Shown here piece after piece: positions 54,360 to 64,000 of a DNA stretch of 64,000 nucleotides. The position numbers and the translations under genes were made by a program. Numbering within the stretch: position 1 is the stretch's first letter; every line of letters begins with the position of its first letter. Below the pieces are notes generated by a model. It did no database searches, was not told where the DNA came from, and worked only from the letters and a program-made list of their open reading frames with translations. Origin of the DNA: Posidonia oceanica (lineage: Eukaryota > Streptophyta > Magnoliopsida > Alismatales > Posidoniaceae). The DNA lies in assembly GCA_037176725.1 (NCBI GenBank), contig JAZBRS010000026.1, positions 104,949,501 through 105,013,500 of the forward strand, written 5' to 3'.

Positions 54360-55530
54360 GAGGCGATAAGTTGTCGGACTTATCGACCGGATGAGTTTCG
54401 GATCATCAGCCGAGGGCGATAGTTTAGGTTATCAGCCTGGCGATAGTTTACGGTCCTATCAACCGGAAAGGCGCAGTTGTGAGTGATAGTTACTGGATAT
54501 CAGCCGTATAACATGGTTGCCATAGATAGTTTAGGATATCAGCCTAGATAGATAGTTTAGGATATCAGCCTAGATAGTTTAGGTTATCAGCCTGGATAGA
54601 TAGTTTACAGTCCTATCAACTGGAAAGGGCAAACCATGAGTGATAGTTACTGGATATCAGCCGTATAACGCAAGTGCTGGATAGTTTAGGATATCAGCCT
54701 AGATCGATAGTTTAGGATATCAGCCTAGATAGTTTAGGTTATCAGCCTAGATAGATAGTTTAGGTTATCAGCCTAGCGGCATTGCGAGGGACAGTTACTG
54801 GATGTCAGCCGTATAATGCAATTGCGATAGATAGTTTAGGATATCAGCCTAGATCAATAGTTTAGATTATCAGCCTAGATCGATAGTTTAGGATATCAGC
54901 CTAGCGATAGTTTAGGATATCAGCCTAGCGATAGTTTAGGTTATCAGCCTAAAAAGAGCAATTGCAAGGGATAGTTACTGGATATCAGCCGTATAACATA
55001 ATTGCCATAGATAGTTTAGGATATCAGCCTAGATCGATAGTTTAGGTTATCAGCCTAGATCGATAGTTTAGGATATCAGCCTAGATCGATAGTTTAGGTT
55101 ATCAGCCTAGATCGATAGTTTAGGATATCAGCCTAGAAAGGGCAATTACGAGGGACAGTTACTGGATGTCAGCCGTATAACGCAGATGCCGGATAGTTTA
55201 GGATATCAGCCTGGATAGATAGTTTAGGATATCAGCCTAGCGATAGTTTAGGTTATCAGCCTAGATAGATAGTTTAGGTTATCAGCCTGGCGGCATTGCG
55301 AGGGACAGTTACTGGATGTCAGCCGTATAACACAACTGCGGGCCAACCATGGATCGGCCAGAAGATAGATAGTTTAGGAATATCAGCCTGAGAATAGATA
55401 GTTTAGGAATATCAGCCTGGATTGATAGTTTAGGAATATCAGCCTGGATCGATAGTTTAGGAATATCAGCCTGAGAGATGCTTGATTGTTGATAGTTTAG
55501 GATATCAGCCTAAGGGTGCTTGATTGATGA
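54360..55530. repeat. Minisatellite 1 of G: 24-27-bp GATAGTTTAGGATATCAGCC units
   Basis: About 35-40 copies of GATAGTTTAGG(A/T)TATCAGCCTAGATC (commonly 26 bp). They are interrupted at intervals of about 150-185 bp by a variant, GTTACTGGATATCAGCCGTA (near 54488, 54642, 54794, 54972, 55158 and 55308), giving a higher-order period. The array begins with the hairpin GATAAGTTGTCGGACTTATC (about 54365-54384). It lies in the 3' UTR, where Tat elements are known to carry tandem repeats that can seed satellite DNA. Confidence 0.92.
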
Positions 55531-55599
55531 ATGATTGATTGACGAGTGATTGGTTGATGAGTGATTGAATGCTGAACGATTGATTGATTGACAAGAGGG

Positions 55600-56290
55600 G
55601 ATGAGATCATGATGAGAGGCTACTTCTAAAGAGGGAGATGAGGTAGTGATGAGAATTATTGCTAAAGAAGGGGGTGAGGTAATGATGAGAACTAATGCTA
55701 AAGAAAGGGGGGTGAGGTAATGATGAGAGCTACAGCTAAAGAAGGGGGGTGAGGTAATGATGAGAGCTAATGCTAAAGAAGGGGGGTGAGGTAATGATGA
55801 GAACTAATGCTAAAGAAAGGGGGTGAGGTAATGATGAAAGCTAATGCTAAAGAAGGGGGGTGAGGTAATGATGAGAACTAATGCTAAAGAAGGGGGGTGA
55901 GATAATGATGAGAAATTAAGCTAAAGAGGGGGATGAGGTCATGATGAGAACTAATGCTAAAGAAGGGGGATGAGGTAATGATGAGAACTAATGCTAAAGA
56001 AGGGGGATGAGGTAATGATGAGAGCTAACGCTAAAGAAGGGGATGAGGTAATGATGAGAACTAATGCTAAAGAAGGGGGATGAGGTCATGATGAGAACTA
56101 ATGCTAAAGAAGGGGGATGAGGTAATGATGAGAACTAATGCTAAAGAAGGGGGATGAGGTCATGATGAGAACTAATGCTAAAGAAGGGGGATGAGGTAAT
56201 GATGAGAACTAATGCTAAAGAAGGGAGATGAGGTAATGATGAGAGCTAACGCTAAAGAAGGGGGATGAGGTAATGATGAGAGCTTGATTG
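55600..56290. repeat. Minisatellite 2 of G: 36-38-bp units
   Basis: About 18 copies of GAGGTAATGATGAGAACTAA + TGCTAAAGAAGGGGG(A)T, very uniform at the right side (55930-56280), with GAGAGCTAACG variants. The uniformity suggests recent expansion or replication slippage. It ends with two GATAAGATATCGGACTTATC + GGCCGG hairpin units near 56300 and 56370 that echo minisatellite 1. Confidence 0.92.
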
Positions 56291-56856
56291 AAAAAGGTGA
56301 TAAGATATCGGACTTATCGGCCGGCAAAGAGGAGATGAGATAATGATGAGATTGATTGATTGGGAAAGGTGATAAGATATCGGACTTATCGGCCGGCAAA
56401 GAGGGAATGAGAACAAGGGTGAGATACCGCGGGGCGTCTGAAAAGATGCCCCTGTTATCAGGATGATACCAGGGGTTGGTTGAAACGTCCCTGGTATCGA
56501 GAAAAGCGAAGGGTGGACAAAACTGACGTGTTTGTCGGACGAGTAGTTTGGGGTACCAGCCCGAAGGAGACTCAGCCGGGGATGTCCGGTGGCAGGTCGG
56601 ACGGTGCGGGTCCGCGGAGGTCCTGGAGCCTGGGTCGTTTGCTGAGGACTTTCCTGCGTCCTGCGAGTAATCAGTCGGGCCAAGGGGCCTCCGAGCGTGA
56701 GCGACGAGGAGCATGGAATGCATGATCAGCTTTGAAATGTAAACAGCCAGCACAAAACAGTTTTGCATTGATAGAATTGTTGGTTACACGCCTGTGGCAG
56801 GCCAAAAAGTACAGCATAACTTGAAAGGAAGACAGAATGACAGCTGCATGATGGCT
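56291..56856 (-). other. 3' UTR between minisatellite 2 and the DUF7745-like ORF (G)
   Basis: Non-coding. Two hairpin-bearing units (about 56296-56400), then unique GC-rich DNA to the ORF stop at 56857. No gene or regulatory signal recognised. Confidence 0.5.
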
Positions 56857-58059
56857 CTAGCTGATTCGGGCCTTCTTCGATTTTCCAGAGTCAGGGAACA
56901 AGGGGCCGCTCGGCGGGATTTCATTGATGGGCCAGAGGTCCTGCACCTTAGTGATGTACTCAGGGGTACACCCTACACCTTTTATTGCAGCGATGTCTGT
57001 CGATCGCACCCCATGCTGCATCAGGTTGGCCAGCTCCTTCGTGGGGGCAATTGTACTGAGGGGATATTCTTGGAGGAGCTTAGGCGCTGTGCTGTCGACA
57101 AAGGCATCTTGCTGGAGGCCGAACTGACGCATGACTCTGATAGGGTGATATTCTACACCCGCAGTAAATCTTGGTAGCACAACCAAACGCATGTCGCGTG
57201 CATTGAAGAAGACAGTGAATGCTTCGGCTACAGAAGGAATGATGCGCCATGTGACTGTCTCGTCTGTCAGTCCTGATAGCCTTTCATATTCTTCCCTGAC
57301 GCTCTTGACTGCCTTGGCATGGCCGCTGCTGCAGTAGGCCTCGAAAGCATGCACTTGGGGGCGCAGAAGGTCTATCTCAGTGTGCGCCGCTAGCCAAACC
57401 TGAATGAATGATCCGCAACCATGAAGGTGGCGGCAGCGATGCGAGATGCGGTCCAGACCGCGGTAGGTTTCTGCCAAGACGACTGGTGCTAGATCTATGT
57501 GCTGGGTCACCACAGCGAGTGCTATTTCGGCGATTTCGACGGCCACCGTTACCTTGCCATGAGTAAAGACCAGCTCGCCTAGGAAACGGGTAACAAACCC
57601 TCAGAGCCACAGCTTGTCTCCGAGTTCAGTGCGCTTTTCCACAACATCATCAAAGTATGCTAGGCGAAGCAGAGGCATGGGTCCGCTGGTGCAAATCAGT
57701 TTCTGCTGGCAACTTTGGGTAGAGGGGCCGGTCAGCTGTTTCAGGACTGCCATGTATCCGTCACGCCTCATGAAGACGGGCGGCCCCAAGATCTTGGAAA
57801 AGCCGCAGATCCGGTGCACTTCTTCCAGTGTGGGTGTCAGTTCAGTTCTGCCGAAACGGAAGACATGGTGTGCTGGTTTCCAGAATCGCGCAGCAGCACA
57901 CAGAAGATGGCGGCTTACTTCTACATCAGCAGCCTTTAGCAATTTGGTCGGAATGCCCCACAGGTGCAGCTTCTCACAGTCATCTTTTGTAAGCTTGCCG
58001 ATCCATTCTCGTAGGGTCTCGGAGCAGTGTGTCGGGGTCACAAGAGTGGGGAAACCCAT
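56857..58059 (-). pseudogene. DUF7745-like (plant mobile domain-related) ORF of element G
   Basis: Starts at 58059 (MGFPTLVTPTHCSETLREWI), conserved with B. A 401-codon frame with one TGA at 57601-57603, then open to TGA at 56857. N-terminal half: HLWGIPTKLLKAADVEVSRH, FWKPAHHVFRFGRTELTPTL followed by EEVHRICGF, the F.FG..(D/E)LTPTLEE pattern of DUF7745 and related plant mobile-domain proteins. C-terminal half: TVAVEIAEIALAVVTQHIDL, VVLAETYRGLDRI, SFIQVWLAAHTEI, ETVTWRIIPSVAEAF, IRVMRQFGLQQ, again like DUF7745. Function unknown. Related PMD proteins act in silencing in Arabidopsis and are often transposon-borne. The family call is from memory of the pattern, without a search. Confidence 0.7.
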
Positions 58060-59404
58060 TGCACAGATTGCAGGATGTAGGCAGACGGCTGTTACAAGAG
58101 TCTTCAGATACCTGTTGCCAAGACTGCGAATTATCAGAGCTCATATAGGCACAAAACCATCATAGGAAAGCAGATTCTGAAACTGGTGGAAACAGGTGCA
58201 ACATGTGTAAGCAGTAAACATTCAGACTATGGCAATTGAACATGTATAAGCATAAGGGCATTCTGTTGATGTGGTGGGGACTGCCGGGAACCCTAGGTCG
58301 TCGCAGCCCGACGGTGCCAATGCATGCTAAGTAGAGGTACCGTCTCAGCGCTGGAGTAAGCCTTTGCGGAGCAGGATGATCAGAGAGGGTAGGGATGACT
58401 GGAAAATGCAGACGCACGTGATTTGGTGTAGTTTGCCCTCAGTATCGGGGTGCTTAGGTGCCTGCTGTATGGAAAGGGAGTGGTCCTTAACTCACCGGAC
58501 TCTACTCAGACTCCTGACTTGTTGGTGGCACTCGAGGAAAGGATGTTGGTGATGTTTGGTGGTGGTGTAGAGAGGACGGGATCCATGTCAAACTCTCAAG
58601 GGCTTACACTCACTCCTACCTCTTTCTTCTCTCTCTTTTTTTTAATGTCGGTGTACAGAGCTCTCCTCACTCCTATTTTGGAAGCAAGGAGGACTCGACC
58701 CGGGCTTTGACTCTTTTCTGGGGTAGGTGAGAGGTGCGGGGTTATGCTGCTTGCCTTTATTCTCTTTTTTTCTTTTCTTTTCTTTTGCTTCTTTTTTGGT
58801 CTTTTGCGGGAATGGGGCCTTTGTCTCCCTCCCTTTCTTTTTCCATCATTCTCCTTTTGTTTCTTTTTTTTCGTTCCCTTTTTCTTTTTCTTTTTCCTTT
58901 CTCTCTTTTTTTTTGGCTTGCAGGTTTCCGCTGTCCCCTCCCCTAGGGGAGATGGGCGTTAGGGTCTTTCGGGTACAGACTTTGGCTCTCTCTTCCTCTC
59001 TTTTTTCGCACATCTAGGCTGGGATATGTACTGCTTTCTGACTAACACCTAGCACTCTTCTAAAGGGTGTAAGTCCTTAGGGGTTTGGGCACTTCGCCCG
59101 CTCTCATTGAGTGGTGGCTCCCTCACTAGTCAAAACATCTAAGTAGCTTCGGGTGAGGTCGGGAGACCCCTTTCGCAGCAGGCAAGCACCTCCGGTTTTC
59201 ATCACCGGGCAACTATGCAATGCATGATTTGATGAGGAATGTGAACGAGATAAGCAGGGATGCACAGGAGTGCTGCAATGTCAGGAAATGTAGGAAATGG
59301 GATGAAGTGAAGTACGGAGGAGGTAGAGCGAAGAGAGATACAAAGATACGCGAGTGGTGAAGATATGACAAGTGGGAGGAAGGATCCGCAATGGCTACTC
59401 TCAG
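58060..59404 (-). other. Non-coding DNA between pol remnant and DUF7745-like ORF (G)
   Basis: Aligned in layout with 9062-10516 of B. It contains a strong pyrimidine-rich run (58620-59000), which on the minus strand is a purine-rich tract, and the shared segment 59040-59215. Hydrophobic plus-strand frames at 58727-59017 are by-products of the pyrimidine run. Confidence 0.6.
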
Positions 59405-59879
59405 CTACTGATAGTACTTCTTGAGGTAGCACATGTTGACCGGCTCGGACTGCTCGACCTGGTCCATGTCCTTAAGAATTTCTGTATCCTCGGCACGCGG
59501 CCTCTGTTCTGATAACTTCTCCCGTCTGTTCTGCTGCTGATGACACCTCTGCGTGTTCTGCCGACACTACTAAAGGCCTTGCTGACTCTGCAACTGATAC
59601 TGCTGATGACTTTGCCATTGAAACTTCCGACAATTCTGTCACTGATTCTGCTTTCTGTCCTGTTATTGCTGCTGCGTGATCTGCTGGTGCCTCTTCTTCT
59701 CAATCTGCTAACATGCTTGTGGAAGGCATATGCTGTACAAGCCAACTAGACCCACCCTCGGTTTGAAGGGTAATGAGCCCGTCAGGTCTGAGAGAATCTA
59801 ACACCACTGAGCTTTCTCCTAGGACCATGATGGAGGTGTGGCTCTCTCGCAGAGGAGGATCCGTAACTACGGCTTTTCC
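59405..59879 (-). pseudogene. Pol remnant of G: deletion junction of linker and integrase C-terminus
   Basis: From 59879 leftwards the protease-RT linker continues (GKAVVTDP..., GGSRW) to about 59520, then the sequence switches to the last codons of integrase (KDMDQVEQSEPVNMCYLKKYYQ in short pieces: DMDQVEQSEPVN, CYLKKYYQ) and the pol stop TAG at 59407-59405. RT, RNase H, aRNH and the integrase core are absent. The junction lies around 59500-59520. Confidence 0.75.
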
Positions 59880-62567
59880 TTACCTTTCTGCGGCTTGGTG
59901 TCGTGTCAAGTCTTCTGCTATGGATTCGAGCTGTTCCTGGTAAAGTAGCTCCAAATCAGACATCCATGAATCGACTTGGGCTTCTATCGTCCCTTCTTCT
60001 TCTTCATCTGAGGGTGAATCGACATAGTAGGCGCCGAGGGCCTGTGGCACTGGCTCGGCTGCAAGATGGATTACTGTCTCTGGTACTTGTATCTTCTGAC
60101 TCACGGGCGCGCCTGATTGCGACTGTCCCGGCAAGGGAGACCCAGATGGTCTAGTCAGAGGGATTGCAGATGGATATGCTGCCAGAGTGACTGCTGCTGT
60201 CAGAGGATGGGCAGAGGTGCTCTCTTGAAGGCCCGAGGGCCGGGAGACCGCGATGCTCAGCTGGTTCTCCGTGACTGGTGATGATGACGAGAGCTCGGCC
60301 TCCGATACCATAGGATCTGGCCATGAAAGTTGCCGGTCTGCGGCAAGGGGGTGCATGACTGATTGAGCTGGCTGTATTGCCTGTGGTGCGGCCTCTGAAA
60401 AGGGCTGAGCTGTGCTGCTGACTGAACTCAGCGATTGACCTTTCTGCGAAGGTGGTAGTTGCACTGATGCGACAACGGTTGCATGCGAACTGACTGACTG
60501 TGCTTGAGCTGGTGCTGATGGTGCTGAAGTTGGTACTGATGACGCTGACAAGACTGTGGGAACATCGGAGACTGTCAAATCTGCCAAAGGCTCTATCAAG
60601 ACTGCTGCTTCACGATCTGCGGAAGGAGTGGCCAGATAAACCGACTGGTGTGCTGTTGCATTGGGCTGGCTTTCGCTGCAAGTCTGAACTACCCCTATTG
60701 TGCCCGACTGTTCCTCGTCGGAGTAGTAGTCCTCAACGTAGACCCAGTCCTCCTCCGGTGGCGGAGGGCTTTGACACGGCTCCGACTGCACTGCGGCTTG
60801 AACTGCACCTGAGCCCAGGATACCTGCGCTCGTGAAGTTGGCCAAGCTTCGAGGTATGACCATTCTCTGATTCTTTGCTTGCGGGCGCTTGCCTTTATCG
60901 GAGTGAGGGTCGTAACCTAGACCCTCGTTGTCCCTTCGTTCTTCCGCCATGATTGGTTCGGCGATTCCTTGGCCATGCCGCCCGAGCGGTGTCCCTTTGA
61001 CGTAGCCCCACCTGTGACAAACGTTCTCGACCATCTGAAAGGGGTTGCTGTGAACGGCCAAGGAGTTGACACGCTCAAGATCTGGTAAAAAGTTAACCGG
61101 CTCGCACCGATTAACGCGATACAAAGCGTTCGAAAGATCAGGATCAAAGGGGACAGTCCGCGAAGAGATAGAGGAAACCGCCTCAATCCGCTCCTTCTCA
61201 AAATTCTCCGCCATGACAACGATAACATCGTCACCTCGGCGGAACTTGATCATGCGATGGAGGGTCGAGGGGATAACCTGATGCTTGTGGAGCCAAGGGC
61301 GCCCAAGCAGAAAGTTGAAGTTAGGTTCCAAGTCGACGACGTAGAATTCCACATCGAATGTGACCGGACCAATGATGAGAGGAATAATCAGAATCCCTAG
61401 AGCGTCATGGTGAGTATTATCAAAAGCTGTCATTCCCTTTACAGCTGGAGTAATGTCCTCGGCCTTGAATCCGAGCTTGGTTGCTGTTCGCAAGGGACAG
61501 ACGTTAAGGCCTGACCCATTATCGACCAGCGCAAGGGGAATGCGAAAGTTCTTGAATTGTGCCGTGACGAACAAGGGTTGATTGTGATTAATCCCCGCCG
61601 GAGGCAGCTCATCACTCATGAAAGTGATGACCTGGGGCTCCGCGATCATTCCGACCATGCTTTCCAAGGCGGCAGGTTCTATGGCTTGGGATACACGGGC
61701 GGCTTGGAACACGCGAAGGAAGGCCTCGCGATGCTCGGCAGAAGTGTGTATCAGGTCCCAGATAGATATGTCGGCTTTAACTTTTTTGAGCTGGGATGTG
61801 ATGTCGGCTTTAGGCTGGCATTTCTTGGCAGCAGGTGGTGCAGTTGCAGGGACAGGTTCAGCTATGGTGGATTCAAGAGGCTGGCCTGAAGGTAGTGGGA
61901 TTGTAGGCTGGACTGAAGGCAAAGGTATTGCAGGTTGTGGATGACTAGGTCTGATTACTGGTGCCGGAGGTCTGTAGACCCTCCCCGATCGCGTCACTTC
62001 TGCACACATTTCTGTGGCGTAGCTGTAAGGTACGCGATGGGTATCCCGGGTTAGGTTAATAACCACGGGGGCGCGTGCGGCGAGCACGAGAGGGGCTACA
62101 GGCTGAGGAGGGCATGGGCAGGTGGGTAGTTGAGAAGGCAAGCTAGGTGGGGACTGAGGTCTTGCTAGTAGGTGCACGGGAAGCTCTGGCTGAGGTCTGG
62201 CTAGGAGATGTATTGGGGCTTGGGCCCGGGAAAGCATGGCGGCTGATGCAAGAGAACGCTCCGGCCTGGCACGCGGTCGGATCATATGGACGCCCGACTC
62301 GGAACCGGCGACAGCTGCAAGATAGAGAGAGACTGGAAAGGGAGTAGAAACATCATGGATAAGCTCGGAAGGATCTACCACAGATGTGAGAGACCCAGAA
62401 GGAAACAAGGAGTGAATTCCTGAGGTCCCCGCGCCTCCTGAATAGGAGTGCTTCGACAGGGGTCGGCGGACAACATTAGCTGGGGTAGATGCTGGTGCAG
62501 GTGCATGAGATGGTGTAGAAGTGGATGCCTCGTGCGTGTCGATCACAATCGTTCCCGATTCGATCAA
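59880..62567 (-). CDS. pro: Protease-containing polyprotein segment of G (895 codons open)
   Basis: The longest open frame in the window, continuous with gag in the parental form. Residues 1-300 form a Pro/Ala-rich linker with YSYATEMCAEVTRSGRVYRP (181-200). Aspartic protease at about 320-445: LFVTAQFKNFRIPLALVDNG (Asp349 in DNGS), FNFLLGRPWLHKHQVIPSTL. G-patch-like glycines at 524-552 (GTPLGRHGQGI, EGLGY). Acidic DYYSDEEQSGT at 613-623 and a second YYVDSPSDEEEEGT at 847-860, separated by a Ser/Pro/Gln-rich spacer. It ends at TAA 59880 where E has AAA (Lys), so the stop is a single substitution. There is no genuine start codon: the frame begins just after a frameshift near 62643. Confidence 0.85.
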   Translation of the reverse strand: MIESGTIVIDTHEASTSTPSHAPAPASTPANVVRRPLSKHSYSGGAGTSGIHSLFPSGSLTSVVDPSELIHDVSTPFPVSLYLAAVAGSESGVHMIRPRARPERSLASAAMLSRAQAPIHLLARPQPELPVHLLARPQSPPSLPSQLPTCPCPPQPVAPLVLAARAPVVINLTRDTHRVPYSYATEMCAEVTRSGRVYRPPAPVIRPSHPQPAIPLPSVQPTIPLPSGQPLESTIAEPVPATAPPAAKKCQPKADITSQLKKVKADISIWDLIHTSAEHREAFLRVFQAARVSQAIEPAALESMVGMIAEPQVITFMSDELPPAGINHNQPLFVTAQFKNFRIPLALVDNGSGLNVCPLRTATKLGFKAEDITPAVKGMTAFDNTHHDALGILIIPLIIGPVTFDVEFYVVDLEPNFNFLLGRPWLHKHQVIPSTLHRMIKFRRGDDVIVVMAENFEKERIEAVSSISSRTVPFDPDLSNALYRVNRCEPVNFLPDLERVNSLAVHSNPFQMVENVCHRWGYVKGTPLGRHGQGIAEPIMAEERRDNEGLGYDPHSDKGKRPQAKNQRMVIPRSLANFTSAGILGSGAVQAAVQSEPCQSPPPPEEDWVYVEDYYSDEEQSGTIGVVQTCSESQPNATAHQSVYLATPSADREAAVLIEPLADLTVSDVPTVLSASSVPTSAPSAPAQAQSVSSHATVVASVQLPPSQKGQSLSSVSSTAQPFSEAAPQAIQPAQSVMHPLAADRQLSWPDPMVSEAELSSSSPVTENQLSIAVSRPSGLQESTSAHPLTAAVTLAAYPSAIPLTRPSGSPLPGQSQSGAPVSQKIQVPETVIHLAAEPVPQALGAYYVDSPSDEEEEGTIEAQVDSWMSDLELLYQEQLESIAEDLTRHQAAER

Positions 62568-64000
62568 GTCCTGGATAGCATTCCGGAGAGTGAAACAACT
62601 ATCAGTCGAATGCCCGACGCTTCGATGAAAGTCGCAGAAAGGTTCGCCTTAAACCAATACGGTAGTGGGTTTGGTGGCGGGCGAACCTCCGGAAATCTCA
62701 GGAGCGATGCAACCTTCGGGAGGACGGCAGTGAGCGGTTCCACCAGTGGGGCGAACTTCCGCTTCTCCATGGGTGGCCGTCTCGGCCTCTGGAATTGTCC
62801 TTGCTGAACCGGTGCGGCAGGATAGACCGGTCGAGCGGTGGTAGTAATTTGTGGTGTAGGGTGTGCCCTAGGTGCAGGTGCGTAATAGATCTGAGGAGGG
62901 GCAGGCCGGGACGCCAGACGGACGGGCGCAGCAGGGGAGTCGACGTATGCGACAACGGGCTTCGGCGGATCCTTCCTCTTGGGACAATTGTTGTTGAGAC
63001 TGCTGTTGTTGTTGATGGCGCTGCTGCTACTACCGTCGTTGCTGGCGGGGGCCTACCTGGCAAGCACAGAGAGTGCGGGGAAGTTGCCACTCCGCAACGA
63101 ACTCTCTACGCGAGTGCCAGCTCGGATCAAAGCGGTGAAGGTTGTGACGGGTTGGATGCTAAGCAAAGCTCCGGTAGACAGCTGTGCCCCTTTTATGATG
63201 AGCTCGATAGACTCCTCGTCGGAGGGCCTATCTCGAACTTGCGAGGCAAGGGCACGCCAGCGGCCGACATACTCCCCGAACGGCTCGCCCGGATTCTGCT
63301 TGGTTGCGATCAAGTCCGCGCGCTTTGGGACTAGATCGAGGTTGAAGGAGTACTGTTCCAAGAACGCCTGGCTTAGGTCGTTCCAAGTCTTGATCGTAGC
63401 CATGTCAAGCGAGGTGAACCACTTGAGGGCCGGACCAGACAAACTCTTCTGGAACAGGCGGATCAGCAACCTCTCGTCCGCCTGGAGTTGGGCGAGATCA
63501 CCGCAGTACGCCTTCAGATGGGCTATGGGGCAGCCCCTACCATCATACTTCTCAAAGTCCGGTATTTTGAACTTTGGGGGGAGTACAGCCTCTGGGAAAC
63601 AGCAGAGGTCTCGAAACTGGTAGGTCTGGTGGTCTGTGCCCTGCACTAGACGCAGTGCCTTCTCCAGAACATCCATCCTGTTGTTGATGGGGTCTGGAAT
63701 AGCTGCTACAGGAGATGGGGCAGCGGGGGCAGGGACCACGTATGCCGATTGGGTCGCACCGAGGTGCTCCTCCGGATCCACCATCACATCGCCTGGTGAC
63801 GCAAAGTGATGGCCGGCATACCCGTGCTGTGGTGGAGTGCAAGGAGGGATGCATGTGGAAGTCTGAACCTGATGCAAAGGGGGAGGATAAACGGTATGCT
63901 GTGCGGTGGGTGCAGGATGTTGGAGCATCAACAGCCGTACCGGGGCGACGCCGGGGGACGGGCCTGCGGGATACTGTGCTCCCACCAGTCCGAACGACTA
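62568..64000 (-). pseudogene. gag: Gag of element G (partial, runs off window)
   Basis: Best-preserved gag here; open from 63997 to 63053. Capsid core: FKIPDFEKYDGRGCPIAHLK, LFQKSLSGPALKWFTSLDMA, FLEQYSFNLDLVPKRADLIA, EPFGEYVGRWRALASQVRDR, QLSTGALLSIQPVTTFTALI. A stop follows at 63053. Near 62640 one T is missing from a TTTT run (in B, CTTTTCTGC; in G, CTTTCTGC), shifting the frame just before the zinc-knuckle-like motif, which is intact in the next frame (FCDFHRSVGHSTDSC). At the window edge (63998-64000) a TAG stands where B and E have CAG (Gln). The N-terminus is outside the window. Confidence 0.87.

Larger units (their letters stand above)
48205..64000 (-). mobile_element. Element G: Tat-type, pol-deleted, carries DUF7745-like ORF (continues past window)
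   Basis: Minus strand, inserted in gag of E; CTATA at 48200-48204 would be one TSD copy. From left (3' end): 3' LTR (48205-53909), polypurine tract, two minisatellites, DUF7745-like ORF (56857-58059), non-coding DNA, a scrap of integrase C-terminus (59405-59510) fused directly to the protease-RT linker, long protease ORF (59880-62567) and gag to the window edge. About 3.5 kb of pol (RT, RNase H, aRNH and most of integrase) is missing compared with B. Its frames are the best preserved here, so it is probably young and was mobilised by a relative. Confidence 0.9.

Noticed and set aside
48900..56290. CRISPR-like array
   Set aside because: Units are contiguous tandem repeats without unique spacers, in plant retrotransposon DNA.
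58727..59017. Hydrophobic plus-strand frame resembling membrane segments
   Set aside because: Translation of a pyrimidine-rich non-coding tract; three overlapping frames are equally hydrophobic.

Overview
This window looks like nuclear DNA from a seed plant with a repeat-rich genome. I find no host gene, no rRNA or tRNA gene and no CRISPR array. Nearly all of it is LTR retrotransposons nested inside one another, mostly Ty3/gypsy elements of the Tat/Ogre type. The evidence for that type is a gag with a CxxxH/GHxxxxC knuckle, a protease, an RT, two RNase H domains (conventional plus archaeal-like, aRNH), an integrase, LTRs of 2.2-5.7 kb, and a primer-binding site reading TGG(C/T)GACTCCGCTGGGGAT. 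There is one Ty1/copia-type element. All identifications come from reading motifs and aligning the copies to each other by eye; no database was searched. The species cannot be named from this.

Layout (element letters are mine). 1-2639 is unresolved non-coding DNA. Element A (minus) supplies a minisatellite (2640-2937), a broken gag (3190-5491), a leader, a PBS (6621-6640) and its 5' LTR (6647-8887). A sits inside element B (minus, 8888-33975). B has a cut DUF7745-like ORF, integrase, aRNH, RNase H and RT, then an inserted copia element H (13061-24207, TSD TGTAC). B then resumes with RT, protease, gag, leader, PBS (31244-31263) and 5' LTR (31270-33975). H itself carries a 5.6-kb solo LTR called I (17293-22911, TSD CCCAT) in its gag. 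B lies inside LTR D (33976-36610, plus strand). D lies inside LTR C (36611-38753, minus), and C lies in the aRNH of element E (38754-48204, minus). E also holds solo LTR F (39329-42236, plus, TSD GCAGC) in its RNase H, and is cut in gag by element G (minus, 48205 to past 64000).

G has a 5.7-kb 3' LTR with a 30/90-bp tandem array, a polypurine tract, two minisatellites, a DUF7745-like ORF and a long gag-protease region. Its RT, RNase H, aRNH and integrase core have been deleted, so it would depend on an autonomous relative such as intact versions of B or E. A (gag only) and H (gag only) are also non-autonomous in what is visible. The insertion order is E, then C, D, B, then A and H, then I; F and G entered E independently.

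The most interesting points are a DUF7745-like plant gene downstream of pol in two Tat elements, an approximately 80-bp block conserved in six otherwise different LTRs, a recurrent splice-donor-like site in the LTRs paired with an acceptor-like site just before gag, and higher-order tandem repeats inside the LTR and 3' UTR of G.
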